DNA of 64,000 nt from Undaria pinnatifida (Eukaryota > Sar > Phaeophyceae > Laminariales > Alariaceae): assembly GCA_012845835.1 (NCBI GenBank), contig JABAKD010000029.1, forward strand, positions 14,859,453 to 14,923,452. The letters are read 5' to 3'. Within the stretch, counting starts at the first letter, position 1. Every line of letters starts with the position of its first letter. The notes below the pieces were generated by a model, which ran no database searches, had not been told where the DNA came from, and was given only the letters and a program-made list of their open reading frames with translations. Positions 24,401 through 28,956 of the stretch are shown in pieces. A program made the position numbers and the translations under genes.

Positions 24401-27400
24401 ACACGTCCTGCACGACACGTCCGCTTTGCGGTTATGAAGAACCAGCCAGCAGAGTATTCCCGGAAGCAGCGGCATAGCATCCTCCGGCTCCCCCTACAAG
24501 TGCAGGACGGGCCGCCAAAACAGTGCCTGCCGGTCGTTGGTGGTCGACTTCAATCATACACGTCTGCCCAGGCTAACCCGACCCCAAATCTACGCCTGGC
24601 CGTAACTTCGCCCCTTTGGGGGGCTCATGTCGGTTGGGGCGGCTGCGCAGTTCCGCAGCGCATCAAGATGACATTTTCCCAAAGACAAACAGGCGGTTTA
24701 AAACCCAGCCTCGACCACTCAGATCACAGCAGTCCTGCAGAATTGTTTTTGCGTGGCCGTCCTGCATATAGGGCGAGTCTGCGCTGCAAGGAGTTGTACA
24801 AAACGCCTGAGGCATGATGCCACCCGCACCGCAGATCGCACCGCTCTTCCCGGACTCCAAACACAACCACCCAAAATCCAAGAAGCGCGATGTTATCGAA
24901 CCGTATAAGAAGAACGCGTAGCAGCACAAGCACCATCATGCCGTGCGCGCATCATACATCTCCCCGCCGTTGCACTTTAAACGCACCCCTTCTCTCAGCG
25001 GCCCGGGCTATATATATGGTGTGATCCATGTCGCGATCCTCACTTTTTTTCGGCGTTTTTTTCCCCCTGAATTTTTCAGACGGGGTTAATACACGGCCGG
25101 CGAGACCGGCCTTCTGAAGTTGTTATCGATTTACCTGGGTCCTGAAACGATGTTATTCACATCAGGGCTATAATTCGGCTGACTAATAAGTCGCCGACTA
25201 GCTACTACGAAGTTGGCTAGGTTTAACAGAAAATTGCATCGGTGTCAGGTATCCCCATACGGGTGTCCTGGTTTTTAGGTAGGCTCGTTTGGTGCAACAA
25301 CAGTATTGACCCGAAATTCGTCGAACTCACGGCTGACGTCCTTAAAATATGTTTATATAAAATGCCTTCTGTGTGTAAACCATAGCTACAAAGCGCCTCT
25401 GGGGCGGATTTCCGAACCTCTTTCCTCCCAAGCGAGGGGAGGAGCTAAAGGGGAGGAGGAGGGGGCCCAATGAAAAGGCTAACGTTAGAAACATATCGTC
25501 GAGATCTGCCCATATACGCACTGATATACGCACTGCTTGGTGTGTGCACTCTCTCCGTTGGCAAGTAAATCAAAACGGAAATTCGTCCGGCGTGGCTGGT
25601 GTTTTACGTAGCGTGTTGCACACGTTACACGATATATACGGTGTGTTTCCCGGCATGTATGTAGCACTAGTGGTACGAAGTATACGGAGACACTACCAGG
25701 AAGCGACGGAAACGCTACGGAGATGTTACGGAGATGCTACGGAGACAACCCTGAACAGACCCTCACAAGCAGAACCTTATACCTGTAGCTGAACGATGTG
25801 TGCGACACGGGACGGACGACCACTTCCCCGAAACCCATGCCAAAACCCTCGTATTAGACTGAAACCCTAACCCTAACCGTAAGTGTGGTAAGTGGTATGT
25901 AACCTGAACCCGAAGTGATATACCAGGTAGGCGTGTATGTATGGACAAGGTATTTAACGTAGGACAAGGCAGCTCGACGAGTGACGACTCAAGACTGATA
26001 ACTCCCACCAACCCTGGCCTACCGGTGCTGCTGTTGTCAACTACCGGTACCACTCTACTGCACCTGCCAGACAATGGTCTGGCATCTCACACTATCTTAC
26101 AGTACCAAGATGTGGTTAGGTTCTTATTGCGAGCGATCCGAAAGTAAACCCTCAGTTACTTTAGTTCACTATGCGTCCACGGCTGATGTTATGTTATTTC
26201 CATAAAAAAATTAAGTATCGAAGCTGCTACCCTGGTATGAAATAACAGGTGCACCACGTAAGTGGCGTACTGCAATAGTTAATCCAAGTGAAAACAATAC
26301 TTCAAAGGAGGTGGAAGGTGGACGGAGATGATCCCCTACCCCTCTCAGAAATGACGGGAAAGGGGCAAGCGTCAAGCGGTCGGTCAGTCGAGGTTATCTG
26401 TCAAGGCCTTTCCATCTGTCTAGACGGGCTGTCCCCTACCCCCCTGGTAGAAAAAGCCTATATTTTTCTGAGCATGAAAACCCCTTTTTTCTACATGTTT
26501 TCAACAATACGGCAAAGCGGTTGCCTAAAACAGGGATTTTATAACTAATTTTCAAGGACGTCAGCCGTGAGTTCGATGAATTTCAGGTCAATACTCATCT
26601 TTGCAAGCTGCGTTGTTGGTACTCGTAATATACTATATGGGTGAGTTTTAATTGGGAGGTGTCCTATTTTTGTTATTGTTTCCTCGGGGTGCGGCCGTCA
26701 AGGCTTCCTGTCAAGGTGCTTGCCTTGACAGCCTTGACAGCGCCTGTCTACGGGTGAAAATGCCATTTCCTGAATTCTACTTACCCCTCTGGCCACGAAA
26801 AACTAAAGCAGCAAACCACTTGTACATATTGGTGATGAGGTATTGGTGGTGCTGTGCTACCTTTACCGCGCGGAGGGGTCTAGTGGCGAGTCACCAGTTG
26901 CAGTTGCCGTCGTGTACTGCTACGACATGATGTGATAAAAGCTTAAAAGTATCGGTGCATTTCCTGGCCAACGGACATTAAGTCGAAGAAAAGTCCTCTA
27001 CGAGCAGAAATCTCTAGTCATGTCTCTCGTCGCTCTGCTGCCAATATGAAGGCCTTCAAAGAAATTAATTAACCGTTTTGGGAGCCATGCATAGCGTTTG
27101 CCCATGCATAGCGATGCGATGGGCATGCATATCGACCAAAAACACGACGGGTGTGGTCTAACCAAGAGTCTAATAATACCACAGCAGTAGTTTCAGTAAG
27201 AGTGTACGACTCTATTAATAGTACCGGTATGGTGTACTGGCTATCGCACAGCTGCTTTAACCTCTTCAGAGCCCCCATATCCCTCCCTATACTAAATCCA
27301 AGTAAGTTTGTTCCCCAAAAGGGTTCCCAGTGGTGAAGGCGTTCACCCCTTTGGAGCCCCCAAACCCCTCCCAGTACAAATTCCAAGTAGTTTGTCCCCA

Positions 27401-28304
27401 AAAACGGGTTTCCCGTTGTACAGGCGTCAAGACCTTACATCACAGTTCGGGCACATCCCCTATCCCCACGACAGCCTACGCTAATTCGTGTGGCCGATGG
27501 TGTAATCGATAGTACTCGTCATATGCAAACTTTCTATGGGTTTTCCCCGTTTTCGTTTATTCGACACGTTTCGCACACAAGGGTGAAAACATTTATTGGT
27601 TACCTGATATGGAGAGATCATTTAGACCACGTCGGTCATGGACACGTCCAAAGCACTTGTGAAACTCAGGCTGTATAATAGGACGTCAAAATGACATATA
27701 ATAGGACGTCAAAATGACATAACAAAGCCAGATCAACTGGAAACAGAAAACAAAAAGAAAAGCTTTTGAAGCAAAACTCAGTTGCAGTTGGTGCTTTGGA
27801 GAAATATCATACTGGTAGATTGCTCATGTCATACACAGAAACAGAAGCTACCATATCCTCCTTTTAAATATCAACAATGAACGTGCCAGTACGTAACGTA
27901 AGGATACTCCGTACGACCAGATATGAACGATAAAGTGCGTTACTGCTCAATGCTTCGTTACTGCTCAATGCTTCGTGCGATAATCATATTCAATTGAAGT
28001 GTTGGCAGTGTTTATTAACCCAACTGGGTAAGAAATTGGACGGACAGGCGGACACATTTACAAGGAACGAATTCGCGATTTTCGGTTACAACGTACCCGC
28101 GGTAAACCACAAAATTCGGCAGGAGATACCACCTAATGCATGATAATGCCAGTACCGATAAAACGTCACGGTGTAGGATGACACTAACAGCGGCGGCCCA
28201 CTCACATCTCTAGACTCCGAAGGCCTGGTCTTCAGCAGATTCCTCAAAGCCTGCTCTCGCTCCTGATTTTGGAGGAAAAGATCCTCCACATTTGACGCCG
28301 TCAT
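390..28304 (-). CDS. SMG7-like: SMG7/EST1-like nonsense-mediated decay factor, 11-exon gene (whole span)
   Basis: Joined exons (minus strand): 28304-28206, 18112-17987, 8756-8403, 6848-6526, 6001-5917, 5415-4573, 4212-4067, 3548-3031, 2660-1687, 1303-1047, 489-390. All junctions are GT-AG and keep one frame for about 1275 codons. Family signatures in order: LLWKNCYYKRIEDFRKRL (about residues 63-80), FLGDLARYRE (about 165-174), GNPHNQLAVLA (about 202-212), FVRLHGMVF in exon 5, VVLFCDWL (about 564-571) and ELRGFLPL across exons 7/8. These match the 14-3-3-like TPR and EST1 central domains of EST1/SMG5/6/7. In known members this N-domain binds phosphorylated UPF1 and the C-terminus recruits decay enzymes. 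The C-terminal half here is Gly/Ser/His/Gln-rich low complexity with no PIN nuclease domain seen, so SMG7 is the nearest type; EST1 or SMG5 remain possible. The 3' end is uncertain. Confidence 0.85.
755..1030. repeat. CCACCC-rich simple sequence in intron 10
   Basis: Plus-strand CCCACC/CCCAC runs fill most of intron 10 (1046-490). This is the same sequence type as the array in intron 3 at 7960-8400. Open frames across it are proline-rich artefacts. Confidence 0.8.
1047..1303 (-). CDS. SMG7-like: SMG7-like gene, exon 10
   Basis: Acceptor CTTTTTTAG lies just before 1303 and donor GTGCGT follows 1047. The exon is entered in phase 0 and left in phase 2 (257 nt). It encodes DGERLGSEHSLFGVGSWRG, then a Gly-rich run, then an Ala/Ser/Pro segment ending near LPRNGGVLET. 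It is low-complexity C-terminal sequence; assignment rests on splice sites and phase, not on homology. Confidence 0.6.
1500..1655. repeat. Imperfect tandem duplication in intron 9
   Basis: The stretch GTGGGTACACCAAAAGCATC near 1535-1555 returns as CTGGGTACACCAAAAGTATC near 1632-1652, each preceded by a CACAACAC...AGAGA(C/T)GGC segment. The unit is about 105 bp and lies inside intron 9. Confidence 0.6.
1687..2660 (-). CDS. SMG7-like: SMG7-like gene, exon 9
   Basis: This 974-nt exon is the largest. It starts after TTTTGGTGGCAG and ends at donor GTATGG. It begins with two bases completing a codon (phase 1 from exon 8) and ends in phase 0. It encodes about 325 residues of Gly/Ser/His/Pro-rich sequence with many short G runs, plus small acidic and basic patches (DEEEVTVFAPGFG; RRRSTGGGGG). 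SQ and SP dipeptides are common, as is usual in disordered C-termini. No fold or catalytic motif is visible and no PIN domain was seen. If the donor were ignored, the frame would stop at 1654. Confidence 0.75.
3031..3548 (-). CDS. SMG7-like: SMG7-like gene, exon 8
   Basis: The acceptor is a C-rich tract ending CCCAG before 3548; the donor is GTGGGT after 3031. The exon completes a Gly codon from exon 7 and continues FLPLADLYKKRYAMDGPAVP, so the junction reads ELRG-FLPL, the conserved end of the EST1 domain. The rest (about residues 680-832) becomes Ser/Gly-rich. A decayed copy of its first 70 bases sits upstream in intron 7 at 3675-3746. Exon 9 follows after an intron of about 370 nt. Confidence 0.85.
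3635..3671. repeat. (TAGGG)n array in intron 7
   Basis: About seven to eight perfect TAGGG units. The array lies between exon 8 and a decayed copy of the exon 8 acceptor end. Confidence 0.95.
3675..3746 (-). pseudogene. Decayed copy of the exon 8 acceptor and first codons
   Basis: Compared with 3483-3555, this stretch keeps most bases through the acceptor and the first 20 codons (minus strand: AG then GCTCCTTCCCATAGCAGACC). It has a 2-nt deletion after the codons for ADLYK, so it would shift the frame. It retains an AG acceptor and could act as a decoy site. Confidence 0.8.
4021..4062. repeat. (CATC)n microsatellite next to the exon 7 donor
   Basis: About ten CATC units begin immediately downstream of the exon 7 donor (minus strand). 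A separate 22-bp unit, containing AAAAAAATGCACGAAACGAA, is repeated twice at 4229-4272 in intron 6. Confidence 0.95.
4067..4212 (-). CDS. SMG7-like: SMG7-like gene, exon 7
   Basis: The exon starts after TTGTGTTTTCAG and ends before GTGAGA, 146 nt, phase 0 in and phase 2 out. It encodes AEMRGQFWEVIQRLAATLPD, a linker, and PLKEHVELRG. The pattern of a tryptophan-containing helix followed by PLxExxELRGF is typical of the last helices of the EST1 domain. It reads on without a break into exon 8. Confidence 0.85.
4573..5415 (-). CDS. SMG7-like: SMG7-like gene, exon 6
   Basis: The exon starts after CGACCGAACAG and ends at donor GTGAGT; 843 nt, 281 codons, phase 0 on both sides. Conserved helices frame low-complexity inserts: DLEDFPSIFETAIADFRTLL...ALLLKMVVICIFS, then polyAla and Ser/Gly insert, ARLSYPLALAFGVSAQIGRHV, a Gly/His-rich insert (many GHHG), then VVVYG and LLGPVVLFCDWLTARSQFL. 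The last segment matches the family's conserved (V/I)FxDWL helix. The polyAla and His/Gly inserts are unusual within this otherwise helical domain. Confidence 0.88.
5630..5790 (+). repeat. Dispersed repeat, copy 1 (partner at 26040-26200)
   Basis: The stretch around GCTTATTGCGGGAGATCCGAA resembles 26120-26150, and CACGGCTGATG-like sequence follows in both. Both copies stay open in one frame ending LLREIRK-stop and LLRAIRK-stop. It lies in intron 5. Confidence 0.5.
5917..6001 (-). CDS. SMG7-like: SMG7-like gene, exon 5
   Basis: This 85-nt exon follows acceptor GTTGGCAG and ends at donor GTAAGA. Its first base completes a Gly codon from exon 4. It encodes RGNTGALLKSFLRRF then VRLHGMVFSGRAE, the family's conserved FVRLHGxLF helix. 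A T-rich tract precedes the acceptor. Being short, it is easily missed by automated prediction. Confidence 0.85.
6424..6510 (+). mobile_element. TTAA-type MITE (piggyBac-like), copy P1
   Basis: About 85 bp with CAACTGGAAACCCGTTTTTG and GGGACAAAATTACTTGG, ending in GGCTCTAAAGGTGTT. The family ends are CCCCTTT and AAAGGGG. This copy is degraded at both ends (AAACCCTT; AAAGGTGTT). It lies 16 bp downstream of the exon 4 donor, in intron 4. Confidence 0.75.
6526..6848 (-). CDS. SMG7-like: SMG7-like gene, exon 4
   Basis: The exon starts after CCCTTTGCCAG and ends at GTGAGT; 323 nt, phase 0 in and phase 2 out. It encodes ALAVLPTSGNPHNQLAVLAT, then YRYCRSLMIESPFQTAHENL and LLFEKNKQK. GxPxNQLAxLA and (Y/F)YxxRSLxxxxPFxxAxxNL are the best-known signatures of the SMG5-6-7/EST1 TPR region. 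The C-terminal third turns into Gly/Ser/Lys-rich sequence before the donor. The exon was placed from the acceptor and from frame continuity with exon 3 (YYHQ-ALAV). Confidence 0.92.
6849..7959. other. Intron 3, part without gene
   Basis: A GGGTAAG/GGGTAA-rich stretch lies at 6855-7010 and a TACCTGGTA palindrome at 7494-7502. No conserved frame or repeat family was recognised in the rest. Confidence 0.6.
7960..8402. repeat. CCCACC-type array in intron 3 with two decayed exon 3 donor copies
   Basis: Plus-strand CCCACC/CCCGCC repeats. Embedded at about 8042-8080 (CACCTGCTGATAACACCTCT) and 8124-8150 (CACCTGGTGGTAAAACTCCT) are decayed copies of the exon 3 donor end, whose true sequence at 8400-8430 reads CACCTGGTGATAATACCTCT. 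Confidence 0.8.
8403..8756 (-). CDS. SMG7-like: SMG7-like gene, exon 3
   Basis: The exon starts after TTTTCTTTTGCAG and ends at GTGGGT; 354 nt, 118 codons, phase 0 on both sides. It encodes DFRKRLRKYAHLAASLERAK, a helical stretch ending FYSSLLRRFEAM, a Gly linker, then KLLKLVVLSINRCFIFLGDL and ARYRE. The LGD(L/I)ARYR helix is diagnostic for the 14-3-3-like domain; its basic residues contribute to phosphopeptide binding in known SMG7. The exon completes the motif begun in exon 2 (LWKNCYYKRIE-DFRKRL). Copies of both its ends occur in the flanking introns. Confidence 0.93.
8777..9040. repeat. TTGGG / TTTGG pentamer array in intron 2
   Basis: Runs of GGTTGGGTTGGGTT, then about a dozen TTTGG units, then more TTGGG. 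Two pentamer types alternate in blocks. A decayed copy of the exon 3 acceptor interrupts the array at about 8827-8850. Confidence 0.95.
8827..8850 (-). pseudogene. Decayed copy of the exon 3 acceptor (inner copy)
   Basis: Minus strand reads TTTGTCAG then GATTTCCGCGAACGCC, against GCAG then GATTTCCGCAAACGCC at the true exon start. Only about 20-25 bp are retained between pentamer blocks. Confidence 0.75.
9066..9205 (+). repeat. 140-bp dispersed element with TTGAC ends (copy 1)
   Basis: Inverted partner at 32938-33042. Shared segments include AGTTTTGACCCGTC, CTTATCATACTAGTT and GTGGAGTTCCTTGACG. One end begins GATTGACGG and the other ends GCCGTCAACCC, so short inverted ends suggest a MITE. It abuts the outer decayed copy of exon 3. 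Confidence 0.6.
9208..9264 (-). pseudogene. Decayed copy of the exon 3 acceptor (outer copy)
   Basis: Minus strand GGCAG then GATTTCCGCAAACGGC, followed by a good match to the first 17 codons of exon 3 (plus-strand AAGCCGTGAGGTGGGCACAC against AAGCCGCGAGGTGGGCATAC). The copy ends where the TTGAC-ended element begins. Confidence 0.85.
9270..9480. repeat. Decayed TTTGG/TTGGG array
   Basis: Degenerate TTTGGTTTG, GGTTTAG and TTGATTTG runs on the far side of the outer exon 3 copy. It looks like an older version of the array at 8777-9040. Confidence 0.7.
9515..9575 (+). repeat. Dispersed repeat family K, partial copy
   Basis: Reads ACATGAGTTTCGACAAAATC then CAGCTGAGGTG, matching the family K consensus CAGCTTGCAAAGATGAGTNT plus CGACC...GAACTCACAGCTG. 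Other members: 10738, 12615, 13265, 15228, 26555, 37000, 53462, 59205 and 59640. Confidence 0.55.
9595..9785 (-). repeat. GATCTAGATG-rich dispersed element, copy 1
   Basis: In reverse orientation it carries GGGAGCCGTGCGATCTGCAT, like GGGAGCCGTAGGATCTGCGT in the copy at 48135-48430, and ends in a short GATCTAGATGGT run. It is a divergent member of a three-copy family. Confidence 0.55.
9990..10711. mobile_element. Foldback / MITE-like element with 17-bp perfect inverted ends
   Basis: The ends are TATACGAGCTGGGCCGG (9990-10006) and its exact reverse complement (10695-10711). Inside, 10418-10500 and 10570-10660 form a second imperfect inverted repeat (GACCTGAAATTTTGGCACGT against the complement of ACACGTGTCAAAATTTCAG-like sequence) around a spacer containing GGGCCGGCCG. 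No coding frame is present. Flanking TA may be the target duplication. Confidence 0.7.
10738..10800 (+). repeat. Dispersed repeat family K, copy
   Basis: Contains CGGCCGGTGTATCTTACGCA, GCTTGAAAAGATGAGTATCG and GAACTCACAGCTGATGG. It lies directly upstream of a SINE. Confidence 0.65.
10852..11156 (-). mobile_element. tRNA-derived SINE (family S1), copy 1
   Basis: Read on the minus strand, the head starts CCGGTCGCCCCGGTGGCGTA. TGGCGTATCAGG fits a Pol III A box and GAGTTCGAGCC fits a B box about 45 bp further on. The body carries CGCACAAATTGACTTGCGGA and ends in an A-rich tail (poly-T at 10852-10865). Full-length or near full-length copies occur at 16016, 23370, 30547, 39909 and 60868. Confidence 0.85.
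11605..11665 (-). mobile_element. Decayed LINE-A 3' end fragment
   Basis: The reverse complement reads CTCCAGAGTTGCTGGAGCTT then GTCCTGTGAACACGG, matching the LINE-A 3' region (CTCCAGAGTGACTGGAGCCT, GTCCTGTGACCACGG). Confidence 0.5.
11666..12614. other. Intron 2 stretch without recognised gene
   Basis: Contains a short duplication (AGCTATGCGACGCGACG at about 12411 and 12483, each followed by a TACCT...AGGTA stretch). Nothing else was recognised. Positions 11160-11600 hold no recognised feature either. Confidence 0.6.
12615..12715 (-). repeat. Dispersed repeat family K, copy
   Basis: GTCACCTGTGAGCTCGATCA, then GATACTCATTTTTGCAAGCT, then GCGCGATACTCC. The order is the reverse complement of the 10738 copy. 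Positions 12716-13264 hold nothing recognised. Confidence 0.6.
13265..13310 (-). repeat. Dispersed repeat family K, 3'-part only
   Basis: AAAATACACTCCAGCTGTGA then GATCGAAGAT, preceded by an AT-rich stretch. Identical cores occur at 53468 and 59210. Confidence 0.65.
13430..13519 (+). mobile_element. TTAA-type MITE (piggyBac-like), copy P2, intact
   Basis: Flanked by TTAA on both sides (13430-13433 and 13516-13519). The 82-bp element begins CCCCTTTGCAACTGG and ends GGGGGCTCTAAAGGGG, so CCCCTTT/AAAGGGG are the inverted ends. TTAA duplication with CCCTTT-like ends is characteristic of piggyBac-type elements. No coding capacity. Confidence 0.85.
13676..13754 (+). mobile_element. TTAA-type MITE, copy P3
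   Basis: Left flank TTAA, right flank mutated to TTCA. It begins CCCCTTTACAGCTGGAACCC and ends GGCTCTAAAGGGG. It lies only about 160 bp from P2. Confidence 0.85.
14200..14540. repeat. CTG/CCG trinucleotide-rich stretch
   Basis: Imperfect (GCC)n, (CTG)n and (GCTGCG)n runs. The open frame through it encodes Cys/Leu/Ala/Pro low complexity and is not credible as a gene. Positions 13755-14200 hold nothing else recognised. Confidence 0.75.
14788..14883 (+). mobile_element. LINE-A 3' end fragment, 5'-truncated
   Basis: Matches the end of the LINE-A 3' UTR: TTTTTCCCCCCTGGGATATT, TGACTAGAGCCTGTCCTGTG, ACCACGGACTTGAT, GTTAATGTGAGAACAACAAC. Only the last ~95 bp are present, ending in the AAC tail. Confidence 0.8.
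15228..15300 (+). repeat. Dispersed repeat family K, copy
   Basis: CGAGCGGCCGGTGTATCACG, AAGCTTCGAAAGATGAACAC and TAACTCAGCTGACG follow the same order as in the 10738 copy. Confidence 0.6.
15301..16015. other. Intron 2 stretch; one 165-codon open frame, not recognised
   Basis: The minus strand is open from 15893 to 15396. The peptide (starts MGEFPVIVLTADALSF) has no recognisable domain, sits inside an intron and has unremarkable composition. No splice or promoter support is visible, so it is not called as a gene. Confidence 0.4.
16016..16303 (+). mobile_element. tRNA-derived SINE (S1), copy 2
   Basis: Head CCGGTCGCCCCGGTGGCGTA, B box GAGTTCGAATCCCCCC, body GCACAAATTGACTTGCGGAA, tail AAAGAAAAAAAAAATAC followed by an (AT)n microsatellite. 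Orientation is opposite to copy 1. Confidence 0.85.
16304..17554. other. Intron 2 stretch without recognised gene
   Basis: An AT dinucleotide run lies at 16307-16320 and 16391-16405. Nothing else was recognised. Confidence 0.6.
17555..17640. repeat. (ACCCACCATGT)n minisatellite
   Basis: About seven units of TACCCACCATG, with the last units changing to CAAG and ACAA. Confidence 0.95.
17700..17975. repeat. Degenerate TACCAGTATTT / TGCCAGTATTT array
   Basis: Irregular copies of (A/G)(C)CAGTATTT(T/C)(G/T)TGCCAGTATT flank and separate the decayed exon 2 donor copy from exon 2. Confidence 0.7.
17757..17811 (-). pseudogene. Decayed copy of the exon 2 donor end
   Basis: Minus strand ends CTGCAAGCGAATAGAGGTGA, against CTACAAGCGAATAGAGGTGA at the true junction. 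The preceding bases also match (ACTTGTGGAAG against TCTTGTGGAAG). It would encode LWKGWYCKRIE and keeps a GTGAG donor, so it could be used as an alternative 3' exon half. Confidence 0.85.
17987..18112 (-). CDS. SMG7-like: SMG7-like gene, exon 2
   Basis: The exon starts after TGTAAAATACAG and ends at donor GTGAGG; 126 nt, 42 codons, phase 0 both sides. It encodes VQGLRGEIRAGYSEILTVDP, FCAAKDVELLLWKN and CYYKRIE. The pattern LRxxYxxIL(x)2D...vExxLWk(x)2Y(k)xI is the first helical repeat of EST1/SMG7. The motif continues directly into exon 3, 9.2 kb away, in the same phase, which makes the assignment strong even without a transcript. Both exon ends have decayed intronic copies. Confidence 0.9.
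18140..18412. repeat. (AAGGTAC)n / (AAGGTATA)n array in intron 1
   Basis: About 35 units of ACAAGGT alternating with ATAAGGT, ATGGT and AAAGGT variants. It begins 28 bp upstream of the exon 2 acceptor. Frames across it (LVPCTLY repeats) are artefacts. Confidence 0.95.
18436..18510 (-). pseudogene. Decayed copy 1 of the exon 2 acceptor end
   Basis: Minus strand: AAAGCCAGGTGCAAGG, then CTTGCGAGGTTAGATTCGGA and CGGGTTACAGCGGGATCCT. The exon reads GTGCAAGGGTTGCGAGGGGA and GATTCGGGCCGGGTACAGCG. A 9-bp insertion shifts the alignment. Confidence 0.8.
18598..18634 (-). pseudogene. Decayed copy 2 of the exon 2 acceptor end
   Basis: Minus strand: GATTGTGCAAGGCTTGCGAA then GGGAGATTGGGTTACC. Shorter than copy 1. 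A weaker match follows at about 18715-18760. Confidence 0.65.
19470..19535 (-). pseudogene. Decayed copy 3 of the exon 2 acceptor end
   Basis: Minus strand: GATTGTACAAACCAGGTGCA, AGTGCAACGTTTGCGAGGTG, AGATTCGGACGCG. It lies 1.4 kb upstream of exon 2 and shares the GATTGTA(A/C)AA...CCAGGTGCAAG acceptor context with copy 1. Confidence 0.75.
19536..20571. other. Intron 1 stretch without recognised gene
   Basis: Holds overlapping TACCAGGTACCAGGTA palindromes at 19720-19735, a triplet of AAAATGGTCTT units at 20085-20115, and weak MITE-P-like sequence at 20318-20410 and 20486-20550. Positions 18770-19470 hold short CAGCAGT and GTGTGCGTGGAGCG duplications only. Confidence 0.55.
20572..20662 (+). 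mobile_element. TTAA-type MITE, copy P4
   Basis: ATAACCCCTTTACAACTGGA, AATACTTGGAATTAGTTTAG and GGGGCTCTAAAGGGGC. There is an internal insertion (AAATTGGTACAAGAC) and the target duplication has decayed. Confidence 0.75.
20786..20965. mobile_element. MITE-like element with AGAGGCCCCTC ends
   Basis: Ends are TAGAGGCCCCTC and the complementary CTAGAGGGGCC. The interior repeats TAGTGCCGGT/ACAGTGCCGG in both orientations (five times). It is 180 bp and non-coding. Superfamily not assigned. Confidence 0.55.
20966..22794. other. Intron 1 stretch rich in short palindromes, no gene
   Basis: TACCWGGTA occurs at 21491, 21590, 21970, 22376, 22383 and 22587. CAGCAGTA/TACTGCTG motifs are frequent. Repeated phrases GGAGGGTTGCAT(G/A)T and TTGGATACACCAG-like strings at 21840-22250 suggest a degenerate dispersed unit. 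No conserved frame. Confidence 0.5.
22795..23235. repeat. GATCTAGATG-rich dispersed element, copy 2, with palindromic array
   Basis: A unique-looking part (GATCTCTGGTGTATATGATC, CCCAGGGTCGGATATGTACT) is followed by about 12 units of TAGATCACGATCTA-type sequence in both orientations. Compare copy 3 at 48135-48430. Confidence 0.75.
23370..23696 (-). mobile_element. tRNA-derived SINE (S1), copy 3
   Basis: Poly-pyrimidine tail at 23370-23402, body CCGCAAGTCAATTTGTGCGC, head ending GCCACCGGGGCGACCGG. The B box is damaged (GGCTCGAGCTTAC on the plus strand). Confidence 0.85.
23697..26039. other. Intron 1 stretch without recognised gene
   Basis: The plus strand is open at 24434-24817 for a 127-aa frame with no recognisable domain. 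Weak family K sequence occurs at 25295-25340 (GTCGAACTCACGGCTGACGT). Two CCCTAA units occur at 25866-25877. TACCAGGTA is at 25921. Confidence 0.5.
26040..26200 (+). repeat. Dispersed repeat, copy 2 (partner at 5630-5790)
   Basis: GTTCTTATTGCGAGCGATCC matches GTGCTTATTGCGGGAGATCC at 5690. Both frames end in LLRxIRK-stop, and CACGGCTGATGT-like sequence follows both. Confidence 0.5.
26555..26630 (-). repeat. Dispersed repeat family K, copy
   Basis: GTCAGCCGTGAGTTCGATGA, then AATACTCATCTTTGCAAGCT. A CAAGGC/GCCTTGACAG inverted repeat lies next to it at 26697-26745. Confidence 0.6.
27257..27426 (-). mobile_element. Two tandem TTAA-type MITEs, copies P5 and P6
   Basis: P5 (27257-27339) starts TTAACCTCTTCAGAGCCCCC; P6 (27340-27426) starts CACCCCTTTGGAGCCCCCAA. 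Both carry the reverse of CCAAGTAATTTTGTCCCC. They are arranged head to tail with no unrelated spacer. Confidence 0.75.
27427..28205. other. 5' end of intron 1, nothing recognised
   Basis: A 23-bp unit (AATAGGACGTCAAAATGACA core) is repeated twice at 27676-27722. The intron begins with GTGAGT at 28205. Confidence 0.6.
28206..28304 (-). CDS. SMG7-like: SMG7-like gene, exon 1 (start codon)
   Basis: ATG at 28304; an in-frame TAG ten codons upstream supports this start. The exon has 33 codons and ends at a strong GTGAGT donor in phase 0, matching exon 2. It encodes MTASNVEDLFLQNQEREQAL, RNLLKTRPSESRD, an amphipathic helix as expected before the first EST1 helix. Linkage to exon 2 across 10.1 kb is inferred from strand, phase and position. 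A different or additional first exon is possible. Confidence 0.65.
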
Positions 28305-28956
28305 GACTTCAAGCCAGGAGCCAGTAGCAGACTACTTATCACCGTTTTCTTACCCACCCACACACCCGCCGCCCGCCCCCCCAATATATTTAATTTATAC
28401 CAGGTAGTAGCGTGGCTGGTACTATTTTCCGAGTGTTTCGTATGAATCCGCGCTTGGTTCCTGGCTATTGCTTCTGATGTTGATGTCTGCCCCTGGCTGC
28501 CCCCCCCCCCCCTCCCCCCTGTTGCTCGACCTACTACCGCCCTCTCGAGAAGGTAGCCTCCTGTTGAAGCGAGCACCGACACCCACACCCCCTCGACTGC
28601 TTGCGCTCGTTTGCTATATAGCCACCAAAGCCGCCTGCGTGTGCACGTGTTCAGCAACGCCAACAAAAGCGGCAGAATTACCGCAGTATCATACCGGTTC
28701 GTGGGTACCACATATTTATAGTGATAGTTGAGAGCATGAAATGGAAACAAGAATAGCAGAATTTCAGTCAAGAATGAAATCGAAAATGGCGCAAGTTGCG
28801 TCACGAATGAACTCAAGAATGACTCCAGTCAAGAAATAACTAAAAAAAGACCCAAGTCAGGTAAAAAATTACGAGTCAAGTAAGTCAAGAACGACTGATT
28901 TTGAGAATGAAATCAAGAATGAACTCAACAATGAACTCAACTATAAATACATGGAA
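28305..28956. promoter_or_regulatory. Upstream region of the SMG7-like gene, with degenerate TCAAGAATGA repeats
   Basis: Positions 28305-28730 are G/C-run and pyrimidine rich. Positions 28730-28950 hold about ten irregular units of TCAAGAATGAA/C. No TATA or other core promoter signal is clear. The LINE-A insertion begins right after it. Confidence 0.35.
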
